Part shown: piece by piece, positions 7,728 through 17,410 of the stretch
Position numbering within the stretch: the stretch's first letter is position 1
How the letters are laid out: the number at the start of each line of letters is the position of its first letter
From: Pseudomonadota bacterium
Lineage (GTDB): Bacteria > Desulfobacterota > Desulfovibrionia > Desulfovibrionales > Desulfovibrionaceae
Assembly: GCA_023399375.1 (NCBI GenBank)
Contig: JAEWPX010000138.1
Location: 1 to 64,000, forward strand
Length of the DNA stretch: 64,000 bases
Direction of reading: 5' to 3'
Made by a program: the position numbers and the translations under genes
Notes under the pieces: model-generated
What the model was told of the DNA's origin: nothing
The model's database searches: none
The model's input: only the letters and a program-made list of their open reading frames with translations

Positions 7728-8993
7728 ATGGAAAAAATACAGAAGATAAAAGGCTTCGCCGACCTCTTTCCGCCGGATTCCGGCGTCTTCTCCTTTATCG
7801 AGCAGACCGCCCGCGACGTCTTCTCCCGCTACGGCTACAGGGAACTGCGCGTGCCCGTGCTCGAACGCACCGAACTCTTCGCCCGCTCCATCGGCGAGGA
7901 AACCGACGTGGTGCAAAAGGAGATGTACACCTTCCCGGACCGCAAGGGCCGCTCCCTGACGTTGCGCCCCGAAGCCACGGCCGGCGTCATGCGCGCGCTG
8001 ATCGAAGACAAGCGCACCGGCGAAGGGTTGCAGAAGCACTTCGCCTACGGCCCCATGTTCCGCTACGAACGGCCGCAAAAAGGCCGCATGCGCCAGTTCC
8101 ACCAGATCGACGTCGAGGCCGTGGGCTCCCCGGACGCCCTGCTCGACGCCGAGATCCTGCTCATGCTCGACCACTACCTGCGGGCGCTGGGACTGGACAA
8201 TCTCTCGATCGACCTCAACTCCCTGGGTTGCCGCCAGTGCCGGCCGGTCTTCCTCGACGCGCTGCGCGAATTTCTGAAGGGCATGCACAAGGAGCAGCTC
8301 TGCGAAGACTGCATGCGCCGCAAGCTCACCAACCCGCTGCGCGTACTCGACTGCAAGGTGCCGCAGTGCAAGGAGTTCACCGCCGACGCGCCGAAAATCA
8401 CCGACCACCTCTGCCCGGAGTGCGCCGCGCACTTCGACGTGGTCAAAGGCGCGCTCGACGCGGCCGGGCTGCGCTACGTGCTCAACCCGCGCCTGGTGCG
8501 CGGTCTCGACTACTATGTACGCACGACCTTCGAGATCGTCTCCGGCGACATCGGCGCGCAGTCTTCCGTGGCCGGCGGCGGGCGCTACGACGGCCTGGTC
8601 GCCTCCCTCGGCGGCCCGGACGTGCCGGGCGTCGGGTTCGCCTGCGGCATGGAGCGGCTGGCGCTTCTGATCAACCGCGACCTGTCGGTCGCGCCGGACT
8701 TCTTCCTGACCGTGCTCGACGCCGCCGGGCTGTCGCACGGGTTGCAGCTCGCCCAGGAACTGCGCCGGGCCGGTTTTTCCGGCGAAGCCCCCTTCGCCGC
8801 CAAGAGCGTCAAAAGCCAGATGCGCGCCGCGGACAAGTCCGGCGCGCGCTTCTGCCTCGTGCTCGGCACGGAAGAGCTCGCCGCGGGCACGACGGTCGTC
8901 AAGGACATGCGCGCCGGCGGCCAGGAAACCGTCGGTCAGGACATGCTCGCCGCCTTCCTGCGCGCCCGGCTCGAAGAGGCCAAGGGCGAATAG
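7728..8993 (+). CDS. hisS: Histidyl-tRNA synthetase
   Basis: A 421-residue class II aminoacyl-tRNA synthetase. It contains motif 1 around YGYRELRVPVLE, motif 2 FRYERPQKGRMRQFHQ, the HisA box RGLDYYVRTTFE and motif 3 GFACGMERL, then a C-terminal anticodon-binding domain. Start ATG 7728 gives MEKIQKIKGFADLFPP, a normal HisRS N-terminus. aspS lies 176 bases downstream, beyond a hairpin repeat; hisS-aspS is a common pairing. Confidence 0.97.
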   Translation: MEKIQKIKGFADLFPPDSGVFSFIEQTARDVFSRYGYRELRVPVLERTELFARSIGEETDVVQKEMYTFPDRKGRSLTLRPEATAGVMRALIEDKRTGEGLQKHFAYGPMFRYERPQKGRMRQFHQIDVEAVGSPDALLDAEILLMLDHYLRALGLDNLSIDLNSLGCRQCRPVFLDALREFLKGMHKEQLCEDCMRRKLTNPLRVLDCKVPQCKEFTADAPKITDHLCPECAAHFDVVKGALDAAGLRYVLNPRLVRGLDYYVRTTFEIVSGDIGAQSSVAGGGRYDGLVASLGGPDVPGVGFACGMERLALLINRDLSVAPDFFLTVLDAAGLSHGLQLAQELRRAGFSGEAPFAAKSVKSQMRAADKSGARFCLVLGTEELAAGTTVVKDMRAGGQETVGQDMLAAFLRARLEEAKGE

Positions 8994-9006
8994 AGGGGCG
9001 AAGAAT

Positions 9007-9066
9007 CTGGGGCGCTGCCCCAGGCCCCGCCGGGGGGATCATCCCCCCCGGCCCCCTGGACGGGGG
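9007..9066. repeat. Two-unit copy of the 23-base hairpin repeat
   Basis: The first unit (9007-9029) has the stem CTGGGGC/GCCCCAG with loop GCT and matches unit 3 of the array at 2565-2679. The second (9030-9051) has stem CCGGGGGGAT/ATCCCCCC and corresponds to array unit 5. A CCCCCTGGACGGGG tail follows. It begins 13 bases after the hisS stop and precedes aspS. Confidence 0.8.
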
Positions 9067-9169
9067 GGGCGAGTTGCTGAGTTTTCGTGTTCGATACGTA
9101 TTGAGAAAAAAGCGGGGGGAAGGCCGGTTGGACGGCTTTTCCCCGCCTTCGTGAAAAAAGGATAACTCC

Positions 9170-10975
9170 ATGAGCGAGACGCTTGTCCTCGACAGGCTGG
9201 ACGACTGGCGGCGCAGCCACGATTGCGGGGCGCTGCGCGCCTCTGACGTCGGCAGCGAAGTGTGCCTGATGGGCTGGGCCCAATTCCGCCGCGACCACGG
9301 CGGCCTGATCTTCATCGACCTGCGCGACCGTGGCGGCCTCACCCAGGCCGTCTTCTGCCCCGAGGGCAGCGAGGCCGCGCTCGAGCGCGCCCACGTGCTG
9401 CGCGTGGAATACGTGCTCGCGGTCAAGGGCCGCGTGCGCCTGCGGCCCGAGGGCATGGCCAACCCGGGCATGCCGACCGGCGACGTCGAGGTGGAGGTCA
9501 CGGAATTCAAGCTCCTAAACACCGCCGCCACCCCGCCCTTCCCCATCGAGGACCGCATCGACGCCTCGGAGATGCTGCGGCTCAAATACCGCTACCTCGA
9601 CCTGCGCCGGCCCAAGCTCGCCGCCAACTTCATCCTGCGAAACCGCGCCGTGCAGAGCATAAGGCGCTACCTCGACGGCCTGGGCTTTCTCGAAGTGGAA
9701 ACCCCGGTGCTGACCAAGTCCACGCCCGAAGGCGCGCGCGACTTCCTGGTGCCCAGTCGCTTAAGCAACGGCGCGTTCTACGCCCTGCCCCAGTCGCCCC
9801 AGCTTTTCAAGCAGCTGCTCATGATGTCCGGCTTCGACCGCTACTACCAGGTGGTCAAATGCTTCCGCGACGAAGACCTGCGCGCCGACCGCCAGCCGGA
9901 ATTCACCCAGGTCGACATCGAGATGAGCTTCGTGGACGAAGAGCAGATCATGCACATGGCCGAGCACATGGTGCGCACCATGTTCAAGGAGGCCGCGGAC
10001 GTCGCCCTGCCCGACGTCTTCCCGCGCATGACCTACGCCGAGGCCATGCGCGACTACGGCGTGGACAAGCCGGACATCCGCTTTGGCTTAAAGCTCGTGG
10101 ACGTCACGCCGGTCGTGCGCGAAAGCCAGTTCCAGGTCTTTGCCAAGGCCGAGCTCGTCAAGGGCGTCCGCGTGCCCGGGGGCGCGGCGCTCTCGCGCAA
10201 GGAAATCGACGACCTGACGGAATTCGTGAAGATTTACGGGGCCAAGGGCCTGGCCTGGATCAAGATCAAGGAAGACGAGTGGCAGTCGCCCTTCGCCAAG
10301 TTCCTCTCCGACGCCGAACGCGCCGGACTCGTCGAGGCCTTCGGCATCGAAGTCGGCGACATCGTCTTCTTCCAGGCCGGGGCGGCGGACATGGTCAACG
10401 CCGCGCTCGGGAACCTGCGCCTCCAGCTCGGCGAACGCTTCGGGCTCGTTCCCGAAGGCTCCTTCGCGCCGCTTTGGGTCACGGACTTCCCGTTGCTCGA
10501 GTACGATCCCGAAGGCAAGCGCTACGCCGCCAAGCATCACCCCTTCACCGCGCCCCAGGCCGGGCACCTGGAGCGGCTGGCCGAGGACCCGGCCGGAGCG
10601 CTCTCGCGCGCCTACGACCTCGTCCTCAATGGCAACGAGATCGGCGGCGGCTCCATCCGCATCCACGACCGCGAAACGCAAAAGGCCATGTTCGCGGCGC
10701 TCGGCATCGAAGACCACGAGGCCGAGGAAAAGTTCGGCTTCCTGCTGCGCGCTCTGGAGTTCGGCGCGCCGCCCCACGGCGGCATTGCCTTTGGCCTGGA
10801 CCGCCTTATCATGATCCTTGCCGGCGCGAAATCCATCCGCGACGTCATCGCGTTTCCCAAGACCCAGAAGGCCATGTGCCTCCTTACCGAAGCGCCGGGG
10901 GAAGTCTCTCTCGCCCAGTTGCGGGAGCTTGGGATCAAGCTGCGCACGCGGGACAAGGACAAGGATAAAGCCTGA
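9170..10975 (+). CDS. aspS: Aspartyl-tRNA synthetase
   Basis: A 601-residue class II synthetase of the long bacterial type with a GAD insertion. The N-terminal OB anticodon domain carries GWAQFRRDHGGLIFIDLRD. Motif 1 is near GFLEVETPVL, the flipping loop and motif 2 near QSPQLFKQLLMMSGFDRYYQ and FRDEDLRADRQPEFTQ, and motif 3 is GIAFGLDRLIMIL. Start ATG 9170 follows AAAAAGGAT at suitable spacing. The stop lies four bases before the def start, suggesting one transcript from hisS or aspS into the def-fmt genes. Whether it is discriminating or also charges tRNA-Asn cannot be decided by eye. Confidence 0.97.
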   Translation: MSETLVLDRLDDWRRSHDCGALRASDVGSEVCLMGWAQFRRDHGGLIFIDLRDRGGLTQAVFCPEGSEAALERAHVLRVEYVLAVKGRVRLRPEGMANPGMPTGDVEVEVTEFKLLNTAATPPFPIEDRIDASEMLRLKYRYLDLRRPKLAANFILRNRAVQSIRRYLDGLGFLEVETPVLTKSTPEGARDFLVPSRLSNGAFYALPQSPQLFKQLLMMSGFDRYYQVVKCFRDEDLRADRQPEFTQVDIEMSFVDEEQIMHMAEHMVRTMFKEAADVALPDVFPRMTYAEAMRDYGVDKPDIRFGLKLVDVTPVVRESQFQVFAKAELVKGVRVPGGAALSRKEIDDLTEFVKIYGAKGLAWIKIKEDEWQSPFAKFLSDAERAGLVEAFGIEVGDIVFFQAGAADMVNAALGNLRLQLGERFGLVPEGSFAPLWVTDFPLLEYDPEGKRYAAKHHPFTAPQAGHLERLAEDPAGALSRAYDLVLNGNEIGGGSIRIHDRETQKAMFAALGIEDHEAEEKFGFLLRALEFGAPPHGGIAFGLDRLIMILAGAKSIRDVIAFPKTQKAMCLLTEAPGEVSLAQLRELGIKLRTRDKDKDKA

Positions 10976-10979
10976 AATC

Positions 10980-11510
10980 ATGTCCCTTGAAATACTGAAA
11001 TACCCGCATCCGGTGCTGGCGAGGAAAGCCGCGCCGGTAACGGAGATCACGCCGGAGATCCGGCAGCTCGCCGCGGATATGGCCGAAGCCATGTACGCCA
11101 ACCAGGGCGTCGGCCTGGCCGCGCCCCAGGTCGGGCGGTCGTTGCGGCTCGTGGTCATCGATCTGTCCGGACCGGAGAAGCGCGAAGGGCTCATTACCCT
11201 GGTCAACCCCGTCGTCACCGCCGCCAGCGGCGAACAGGAAGACGAGGAGGGCTGCCTCTCGGTGCGGGACTACCGAACCAACGTGCGCCGGGCGGCCAAC
11301 GTGACCGTCACGGCCCTGGACCTGGACGGCAAGACCCTTGAGATCGAGGCCGACGCCCTGTTCGCCGTCTGCCTCCAGCACGAGATCGACCACCTCGACG
11401 GCGTGCTTTTCATCGACCGGATCAGCCGGCTCAAGCGCGCCATGTACGACAAGCGGGTGAAGCGATGGACCAGGCAGCAGCAGGAACAAACGGACCGGAC
11501 CGGCTCGTAG
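10980..11510 (+). CDS. def: Peptide deformylase
   Basis: A 176-residue metalloenzyme that removes the formyl group from new proteins. All three family motifs are present: GVGLAAPQ (43-50), EGCLS (90-94) and HEIDH (134-138), which supply the metal ligands C92, H134 and H138 and the catalytic E135. The C-terminus is charged (LKRAMYDKRVKRWTRQQQEQ). Its last 46 bases overlap fmt in another frame, coupling formylation and deformylation genes. Confidence 0.97.
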   Translation: MSLEILKYPHPVLARKAAPVTEITPEIRQLAADMAEAMYANQGVGLAAPQVGRSLRLVVIDLSGPEKREGLITLVNPVVTAASGEQEDEEGCLSVRDYRTNVRRAANVTVTALDLDGKTLEIEADALFAVCLQHEIDHLDGVLFIDRISRLKRAMYDKRVKRWTRQQQEQTDRTGS

Positions 11511-12493
11511 CCGTCTTCATGGGCACGCCGCAGTTCGCGGCGACCGTGCTCGAGCACGTGCTCGCAAGCGACGACGTGACCGTGGCCGCGGTCTACACGC
11601 AGCCCGACCGCCCTTGCGGCCGGGGCAAGAAGTGCCAGCCCGGCGCGGTGAAGACCCTGGCGCTGACGGCCGGCCTGCCCATCCACCAGCCCGAGTCCTT
11701 CAAGGACCCGGCCGAGGTGGAGCGGCTGGCCGCGTACAAGCCCGACGTGCTCATCGTCGCCGCCTACGGCATGATCCTGCCCCAGGCCGTGCTCGACGTC
11801 CCGCGGCTCATGCCCGTAAACGTCCACGCCTCGTTGCTCCCCGCCTGGCGCGGGGCCGCGCCCATCGAGCGGGCCATCGCCGCCGGGGATACGCTCACGG
11901 GCGTGACCATCATGCGCATGGTGGCGGCGCTCGACGCCGGCCCCATGATCATGCAGCGCGTGCTGGCCATCGGTCCCGCCGACACAGCCGGGTCGCTTCG
12001 CGCCGAATTGGCCGACCTCGGCGGCCGGCTGCTGCTGCATACGCTTAAGCGCCTGCGCACGGGCGGCGTGCCCATGGTGGAGCAGGACCCGGAAAAGGTC
12101 ACCTACGCGAAAAAGATCGACAAGGCCGAGGCGCTCATCGACTGGACGCGGTCCGCGGCGGAGGTCCACAACCAGATCCGGTCCATGACGCCCCATCCGG
12201 GCGCGTTTTTCTTCTGGAAGCCCGCACCGGACAAGGAAGCGCTGCGCATCATCGCCCATCCGGGCCGGGTGGGCTGCCCGCTGCCGCCCGGGGCCAAGCC
12301 CGGGGACATCCTGGGGCTCCTCGAATGCCACATCGGCGTGGCCTGCGCCGACGCCGTCTATTTCATCCCCACGGTGGTCCCGGCCGGCAAGCGGCCCATG
12401 GACGCCAAAGCCTTTTCCTGCGGCTACCTCGGCAAGTGCTGCGACGACGCCATGGCCGTGTGCGGGCCGCCGGAGAGCGGGGGAGCCGCGTAA
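11465..12493 (+). CDS. fmt: Methionyl-tRNA formyltransferase
   Basis: A 342-residue enzyme that formylates initiator Met-tRNA. It has the N-terminal formyltransferase fold (VFMGTPQFAATVLE), the active-site region VNVHASLLPAWRGAAPIERAI with the HxSLLP motif, and the C-terminal oligonucleotide-binding-like domain. ATG 11465 lies inside def and adds about 15 residues before the usual MGTPQF start; ATG 11519 is a possible alternative. The C-terminal domain ends with a Cys-containing tail (GKCCDDAMAVCGPP), not something I recall in the family. Confidence 0.95.
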   Translation: MDQAAAGTNGPDRLVAVFMGTPQFAATVLEHVLASDDVTVAAVYTQPDRPCGRGKKCQPGAVKTLALTAGLPIHQPESFKDPAEVERLAAYKPDVLIVAAYGMILPQAVLDVPRLMPVNVHASLLPAWRGAAPIERAIAAGDTLTGVTIMRMVAALDAGPMIMQRVLAIGPADTAGSLRAELADLGGRLLLHTLKRLRTGGVPMVEQDPEKVTYAKKIDKAEALIDWTRSAAEVHNQIRSMTPHPGAFFFWKPAPDKEALRIIAHPGRVGCPLPPGAKPGDILGLLECHIGVACADAVYFIPTVVPAGKRPMDAKAFSCGYLGKCCDDAMAVCGPPESGGAA

Positions 12494-12519
12494 ACGCGGC
12501 GGGAGTATCGGGAGCTTTG

Positions 12520-13365
12520 GTGGAACGCAGCGAACCCTCGAGAAAACGGCTTTTCATAGGGCTTTTGTGCGGCACGGGATTGGCCGTGTGCGCGCTTTTG
12601 GCCCTGATCTGGATCATCCCCTACGTCGGCCTTGCCAATATCCATCCCCTGGCGCCCTGGGTGCTCGGCGCTTTTTTCGCCGCCGCCATCCTGCTCGTGC
12701 TCTGGGCCACGATCGGCCTGACCATCAGCGTGGCGCTCGGGCGCTCCTTTCTCGGCTCGGACCATTTGCGAGGGGTCATGGCCAAGGTCTTTTTGCCGCT
12801 CATGACCATTTTCGCCCGCCTCTTCCGCCTGTCCAAAAGCCGGGTGCGCGGCTCGTTCATCAAGGTCAACAACGAGATGGTCGCCGCGTCGGTCGGCCGT
12901 TTCCAGCCGTCGCAGGTGCTCGTGCTCCTGCCGCACTGCCTGCAATCCAGCAGCTGCCTGCACCGGCTCACTTACGACATCAACAACTGCAAGCGCTGCG
13001 GCAAATGCCCGGTGGACGGGCTCATCACGCTCTCCGAGGCCTACGGCGTGCACATCGCCATCGCCACGGGCGGCACCATCGCCCGGCGCATCGTGGTGCA
13101 AAAACGGCCCCGGCTGATCCTGGCCGTGGCCTGCGAGCGCGACCTGACCAGCGGCATCCAGGACACCTATCCCATCCCGGTCTACGGCGTGCTCAACGAG
13201 CGCCCCAACGGCCCCTGCCTGGACACGCGGGTGGCCCTGCCGCACCTGGAGACGGCCCTGCGCCACTTCCTGGTGGACGGCAAGGCCCGTGCGCGCGTCT
13301 TCGAACGTTTTCCGGGACTCGCGCCCTACGGCGCGCCCGCGACCGTCACGGGCGGCCCGCATTGA
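12520..13365 (+). CDS. DUF116 membrane protein
   Basis: A 281-residue protein. Two N-terminal membrane helices (GLLCGTGLAVCALLALIWIIP and WVLGAFFAAAILLVLWATIG) precede a cytoplasmic domain with a cysteine set in LPHCLQSSSCL, NNCKRCGKCPVDGL and VACERDL, typical of DUF116. The Cys arrangement suggests a bound metal or iron-sulfur centre, but the function is not established. GTG 12520 is preceded by GGAG at five bases. Its stop overlaps the next start (ATTGA), linking it to rsmB. Confidence 0.85.
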   Translation: MERSEPSRKRLFIGLLCGTGLAVCALLALIWIIPYVGLANIHPLAPWVLGAFFAAAILLVLWATIGLTISVALGRSFLGSDHLRGVMAKVFLPLMTIFARLFRLSKSRVRGSFIKVNNEMVAASVGRFQPSQVLVLLPHCLQSSSCLHRLTYDINNCKRCGKCPVDGLITLSEAYGVHIAIATGGTIARRIVVQKRPRLILAVACERDLTSGIQDTYPIPVYGVLNERPNGPCLDTRVALPHLETALRHFLVDGKARARVFERFPGLAPYGAPATVTGGPH

Positions 13366-14720
13366 GTGCGCATGCGCCGCGCGCGCACCAGGCGGAGCAG
13401 GGCGTTCCCCCGGCGCGCCGGATCGCCCTGGCCGTGCTCGGCCGCGTGCTGCCGGTCCCGGGAAAATCCCCAGGGACGGGGCAGGACGCCCAGGCTGCGC
13501 TTGACGCCGCCCTGGCCGCGCCGGGCATCGATCCCCGCGACCGGGGGTTGGCCACGGAGCTCGTCTACGGCTGGCTGCGCCTGCGCGGCAGGCTCGAATT
13601 CATCGTTTCGCGGCTGCTCAAAAATCCCGACGCCGTGCCCGTGCCCGTGGGCCGCGTGCTGACCCTGGCCGCCTACGAGATCCTTTATTGCGCCAAGGTG
13701 CCGGCCTACGCCTCGGTGGACTGGGCCGTGACCGCCGTGCGCAAGCGCGGGGGCAAGGGCATGGCCGGCATGGCCAATGCCGTGCTGCGCCGTATCGCCG
13801 CCGCTCCGGACGCCTACGCCGATCCCGACTTCTACCGCCGGGACCGTTGCGAGGACCTGGAATTCCTGAGCCGCTATTATTCCTGCCCGCAATGGATCGC
13901 GGCCATGTGGCTGCGCGACTACGGCCGCGACGAGGCCGTGGACCATCTGGCCGCCCAGACCGAGCCGCCGCCGCTTGGGCTTCGCGTCAACGCCGCGCGC
14001 ACGGGCGCGCGGGCGCTCTTCGACGCCCTGGCCGGTCTGCCGCAGGTCCGGCTGGCGCAGTTCCCGACCCTGGCCCTGCCGGCCGGAACCGATCTTTCGC
14101 CCGCCGGCGTCGAGCTCCAGGACGCCCTGGCCCGGGGACTTCTCTCGCGCCAGTCCGCCGCCGCGCAGCTGGTGCTTGCCCGCCTCGGCATGCGGGACTG
14201 GCCGGAACCGGTCTTCGACGCCTGCGCCGGACGCGGCGGCAAGACCCTGGCCCTGGCCGAGGCCGGCAAGGAAGTCTTTGCGGCGGACATGCACGCCGGC
14301 AGGCTTTCGGGACTGGGGCGGGAGACGGAGCGGCTCGGGCTGCCCGCCATTGCGGCCTTTCGCGCTTCGGCCACGCGCATGGCGCTAAAGCGCGCGCCCG
14401 GGACCATCCTCCTCGACGCGCCGTGCTCCGGGCTCGGCGTGCTTTCCCGCCGCCCGGACGCCAAATGGCGCAGGCGGCCCGAGGATCTTGCCGGACTCGT
14501 CCGCCTGCAGCGCGCCATGCTCGAAGCGGCCTACGCCGCCCTCGCGCCCGGCGGCCGCCTCGTCTACGTGACCTGCACCGTCAATCCCGCAGAGAACGAG
14601 CAGGCCGTGGACCGGCTCGGCAGCCGCCACCGAGAACTCGTGCTCGAAGCCGAGGTTCCGGCCACGCCGGACGCGGCCCTTGGCGAGGCGTTCTACGGCG
14701 CGGTGCTCAAAAAGCCCTGA
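13362..14720 (+). CDS. rsmB: 16S rRNA m5C967 methyltransferase
   Basis: A 452-residue enzyme. Residues 1-150 form a NusB-like RNA-binding region (RDRGLATELVYGWLRLRGRLEF). The catalytic domain follows with the SAM motif FDACAGRGGKTLALAE, the cysteine motif LLDAPCSGLGVLSRRPD and the second, release cysteine in VYVTCTVNPAENEQ. The likely start is TTG 13362, overlapping the DUF116 stop; no ATG lies suitably before the NusB-like part. Overlapping starts suggest coupled translation. It modifies ribosomal RNA, in keeping with the def-fmt neighbours. Confidence 0.93.
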   Translation: MSAHAPRAHQAEQGVPPARRIALAVLGRVLPVPGKSPGTGQDAQAALDAALAAPGIDPRDRGLATELVYGWLRLRGRLEFIVSRLLKNPDAVPVPVGRVLTLAAYEILYCAKVPAYASVDWAVTAVRKRGGKGMAGMANAVLRRIAAAPDAYADPDFYRRDRCEDLEFLSRYYSCPQWIAAMWLRDYGRDEAVDHLAAQTEPPPLGLRVNAARTGARALFDALAGLPQVRLAQFPTLALPAGTDLSPAGVELQDALARGLLSRQSAAAQLVLARLGMRDWPEPVFDACAGRGGKTLALAEAGKEVFAADMHAGRLSGLGRETERLGLPAIAAFRASATRMALKRAPGTILLDAPCSGLGVLSRRPDAKWRRRPEDLAGLVRLQRAMLEAAYAALAPGGRLVYVTCTVNPAENEQAVDRLGSRHRELVLEAEVPATPDAALGEAFYGAVLKKP

Positions 14721-14769
14721 AAACGGGACAACTCTCGAACGAGCCCCCGGTCTTCCTGATCACGACGCG

Positions 14770-16842
14770 CTAGCCCGGCAGGGCGGCCGGGCCGCCGTTG
14801 CCCGTCTGCGAGGCCTCGCGCCGCATGGAATCGATGAGATCCTCCAAGGCCACGGCCTGATCCGCCACGTCGGCCACGGCCGTGGCCGCCTCGGTCATGG
14901 ACGCGCTCGTTTCCGCGGAGATGGCGTTTATTTCCGTGATGGAGCGGCTGATCTCCTCCGTGGCCGAAGACTGCTCCTCGGTCGCCGTGGCGATGACCCG
15001 CACCTGGTCCGAAGCCGATTCCACGAGGGTGACGATCTCGCCGAGCGCCTGGCCGGACTCCTGGGCCTTGTCCGTGGCCTCGGCGATGAGCGTGACCGCG
15101 CGCTCCACGTTGCCCACGTTGCGCGCAGTGCCCTGCTGGATGCCATGGATGGCCTCGCCCACCTCCTTGGTGGCGGTCATGGTCTTTTCCGCGAGCTTTC
15201 TGACCTCGTCGGCGACCACGGCAAAACCGCGCCCGGCATCGCCGGCGCGCGCGGCCTCGATGGCGGCGTTGAGGGCCAGAAGATTGGTCTGGTCCGCGAT
15301 GTCGTTGATTACGCCGATGATCGCGCCGATGCCCTGCGCCTGCTCGCCGAGCCGCCCCATATCGGCCTTGAGCGCGAGCGCCTGCTCGCGCACCGCGCCG
15401 ATGCGGGAAACGGCCTCGGCCACGATGTACGCGCCGCGCTCGGCCTTGTCCCGGGCCGTATCGGCCGTGGACGCCGCCTGGGAGGCGTTTTGCGCCACCT
15501 CGACGACCGTGGCGTTCATCTCCTCCATGGCCGTCGCGGTTTCGGAAACGCGCCCGGACTGGACGTCCGAACCCTGGCGGGACTGCTCGATGCGCGCACG
15601 CAGGGCGTCCGAGGCGGAGGTGACCACCGAAACCACCTCGCCCAGGCGTCCGGCGGCGTGGAGCACGCCTTCGCGCCGGGCCGATTCGCCCTTGCGCCGG
15701 GCCTCTTCGGCCGCCTGCTGCGCCTGGCGGGCGTTGTCCGATTCCTGGCGCGCGGTTTCCGTGGCGGCCTGGGCTTCGGCGATCTTGTCGCGAAGCGTAT
15801 CCACCATGCGCCGCAAATCTCCTGCCAGATCGCCCACTTCGTCGCGCGAGGCGACATCGAGCGTCGTATCCAGCCGCCCCGACGCCACCGCCTTGGAATA
15901 CGTGGCCAGCGCCAGGATGGGCCGGGTGAAGGCGCGCGAAACGACAAACCCGAGCCCGCCGAGCACGACCACTGCGACCAGGGCCGAGAGTCCCGCCCCG
16001 CGATTGACCGCGGACAGGGCCGCGGCCATTTCGTCCATGTGCTTGCCCACGAACCCGATACCCACGGGCTTGCCCGACGCGTCCGTCAATGCCCAGTAGG
16101 CCGTGATGTAGGGCTTGCCGAAGAGCTCCAGGCGCTTGTAGACCGTCTCGCCCCGGCCGAGCACCTTGTCCCGTACTTCGGGATCGTCGATGGACGTGCC
16201 CACGGCCCGGCGGCCGTTTTCCATGATCGTGGTGGAGACGCGCCTGTTCCCGGAAAAAAGCGTGGCTTCCGCGCCGAGCATGGCCTTGATGCCGTCGACC
16301 AGGGCGTTTTCCGCGGCCAGGTCGGCCACGAGGCTCACCGTGCCGACGACCGCACCGTCCCTGCGCACCGCGACGCTTGCAAGATAGGGCAGGCGCTCGC
16401 CCGTGGCGGCGACGAAACCCGCCGCATTGCCGCCGGAAACGGCCTTGGCAGCACTCCCGGCCAGGGCCTCGCCCAACCCGTCCGTCTTGCCCGCCCTGGC
16501 GACGACCGCGCCCTTGGCGTCGGCAAAGACCACGCCCCCGATCTGGCCGCCGACGGCCACGAGGTCCTCGCCGAGCCGGGAGAGCAGGGCGGCGTCGCCG
16601 GAAGCGAGGCCCGCAACGACGTTGGGCCGCACGGCCTGCGCCTTGGCCGCGCCCGCGAGCGCGGCGTCCACGGCGCGGATCCGGTCCGCGCCGACCTTGG
16701 CGAAGGCGACGATATTGACGTCGTATTCCTTGGAAAAACCGTTTTCAAAGGCCATGCGACCGGCAAAGAGCACGGCCACGGCGGAAGCGATGACGGAGGA
16801 AGCCACGAGGAAGACGATCTTGAACGTGATGCCAATGCGCAT
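14770..16842 (-). CDS. Methyl-accepting chemotaxis protein with periplasmic Cache domain
   Basis: A 690-residue receptor. TM1 spans about 7-29 (FKIVFLVASSVIASAVAVLFAG). A periplasmic Cache-type sensor (ERLPYLASVAVRRDGAVVGTVS and the KPYITAYWALTDASGKPVGIGFVGK region) is followed by TM2 near 292-315, a HAMP domain, a coiled-coil and the signalling hairpin tip NAAIEAARAGDAGRGFAVVA with GRGFAVVADEVRKLAEKT. ATG 16842 has GGAGG at seven bases. The Cache class suggests a small organic ligand, but none can be named. No CheW/CheR tail pentapeptide is present. It converges on rsmB. Confidence 0.94.
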   Translation of the reverse strand: MRIGITFKIVFLVASSVIASAVAVLFAGRMAFENGFSKEYDVNIVAFAKVGADRIRAVDAALAGAAKAQAVRPNVVAGLASGDAALLSRLGEDLVAVGGQIGGVVFADAKGAVVARAGKTDGLGEALAGSAAKAVSGGNAAGFVAATGERLPYLASVAVRRDGAVVGTVSLVADLAAENALVDGIKAMLGAEATLFSGNRRVSTTIMENGRRAVGTSIDDPEVRDKVLGRGETVYKRLELFGKPYITAYWALTDASGKPVGIGFVGKHMDEMAAALSAVNRGAGLSALVAVVVLGGLGFVVSRAFTRPILALATYSKAVASGRLDTTLDVASRDEVGDLAGDLRRMVDTLRDKIAEAQAATETARQESDNARQAQQAAEEARRKGESARREGVLHAAGRLGEVVSVVTSASDALRARIEQSRQGSDVQSGRVSETATAMEEMNATVVEVAQNASQAASTADTARDKAERGAYIVAEAVSRIGAVREQALALKADMGRLGEQAQGIGAIIGVINDIADQTNLLALNAAIEAARAGDAGRGFAVVADEVRKLAEKTMTATKEVGEAIHGIQQGTARNVGNVERAVTLIAEATDKAQESGQALGEIVTLVESASDQVRVIATATEEQSSATEEISRSITEINAISAETSASMTEAATAVADVADQAVALEDLIDSMRREASQTGNGGPAALPG

Positions 16843-17048
16843 AGGATGCCTCCGACGAAAAAAGCATGCATGCGAAGCGCCGCTGTTTGCCGCCCCCCAC
16901 AAGGGGGTACGCCTGGCCATGCAACGGACGGGAGAAATACCTCAATCCAGGGTACACCCGTGACGCACGGAGTCAACAGCAACGGCGCGATACGTCCGTT
17001 CGTCGGAAAAAGCGCAATGGCCGCCGCGGGACGGCGACGGGATGTGCG

Positions 17049-17372
17049 TCAGGACGCCAGCTTGAGGACGGCGACGCCTGCGATGATCAGGCCTGCGCCG
17101 GCCAGTCGGGCGAAACTCATCGGATCGCCGTAGGCCAGCACGCCCACGGCGAACGCCCCGGCCGCGCCGATGCCCGTCCAGACCGCATAGGCCGTGCCCA
17201 TGGGAATCACGCGCTGGGCCAGAAACAGGAATACGCCGCTTGCGCCCATGCAGACTACGGCGACGACGATGCCGAAGACTAGGCGACCAGGGCTTTGGGC
17301 CAGTTTGAGGCCGACGGGCCAGCCGATTTCGCAAAGGCCGGCTATGAGAAGGGAAATCCAGGCGAATTGCAT
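17049..17372 (-). CDS. gdx: SMR-family guanidinium exporter, SugE/Gdx type
   Basis: A 107-residue, four-helix small multidrug resistance protein. It keeps the essential membrane Glu in helix 1 (AGLCEIGW) and the SugE-type helix 3 signature MGTAYAVWTGIGAAG. In this SMR branch the natural substrate is guanidinium rather than broad cationic drugs. The start at 17372 is preferred over 17378 because the GGAG then sits seven bases upstream. Only 38 bases separate it from the upstream glycosyltransferase-like gene, so no guanidine riboswitch leader fits. The exact substrate preference is inferred. Confidence 0.88.
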   Translation of the reverse strand: MQFAWISLLIAGLCEIGWPVGLKLAQSPGRLVFGIVVAVVCMGASGVFLFLAQRVIPMGTAYAVWTGIGAAGAFAVGVLAYGDPMSFARLAGAGLIIAGVAVLKLAS

Positions 17373-17410
17373 GTGCATGCTCCGAGTGGTTGCGGGTTCG
17401 CGGTCAGTGA

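Noticed and set aside
14680..17133. Long plus-strand open frame opposite the chemoreceptor
   Set aside because: Antisense shadow; low-complexity protein with no motif while the minus strand encodes a recognisable receptor.
17373..17410. Guanidine riboswitch ahead of the gdx gene
   Set aside because: Only 38 bases separate the gene from its neighbour, too short for any known guanidine riboswitch.
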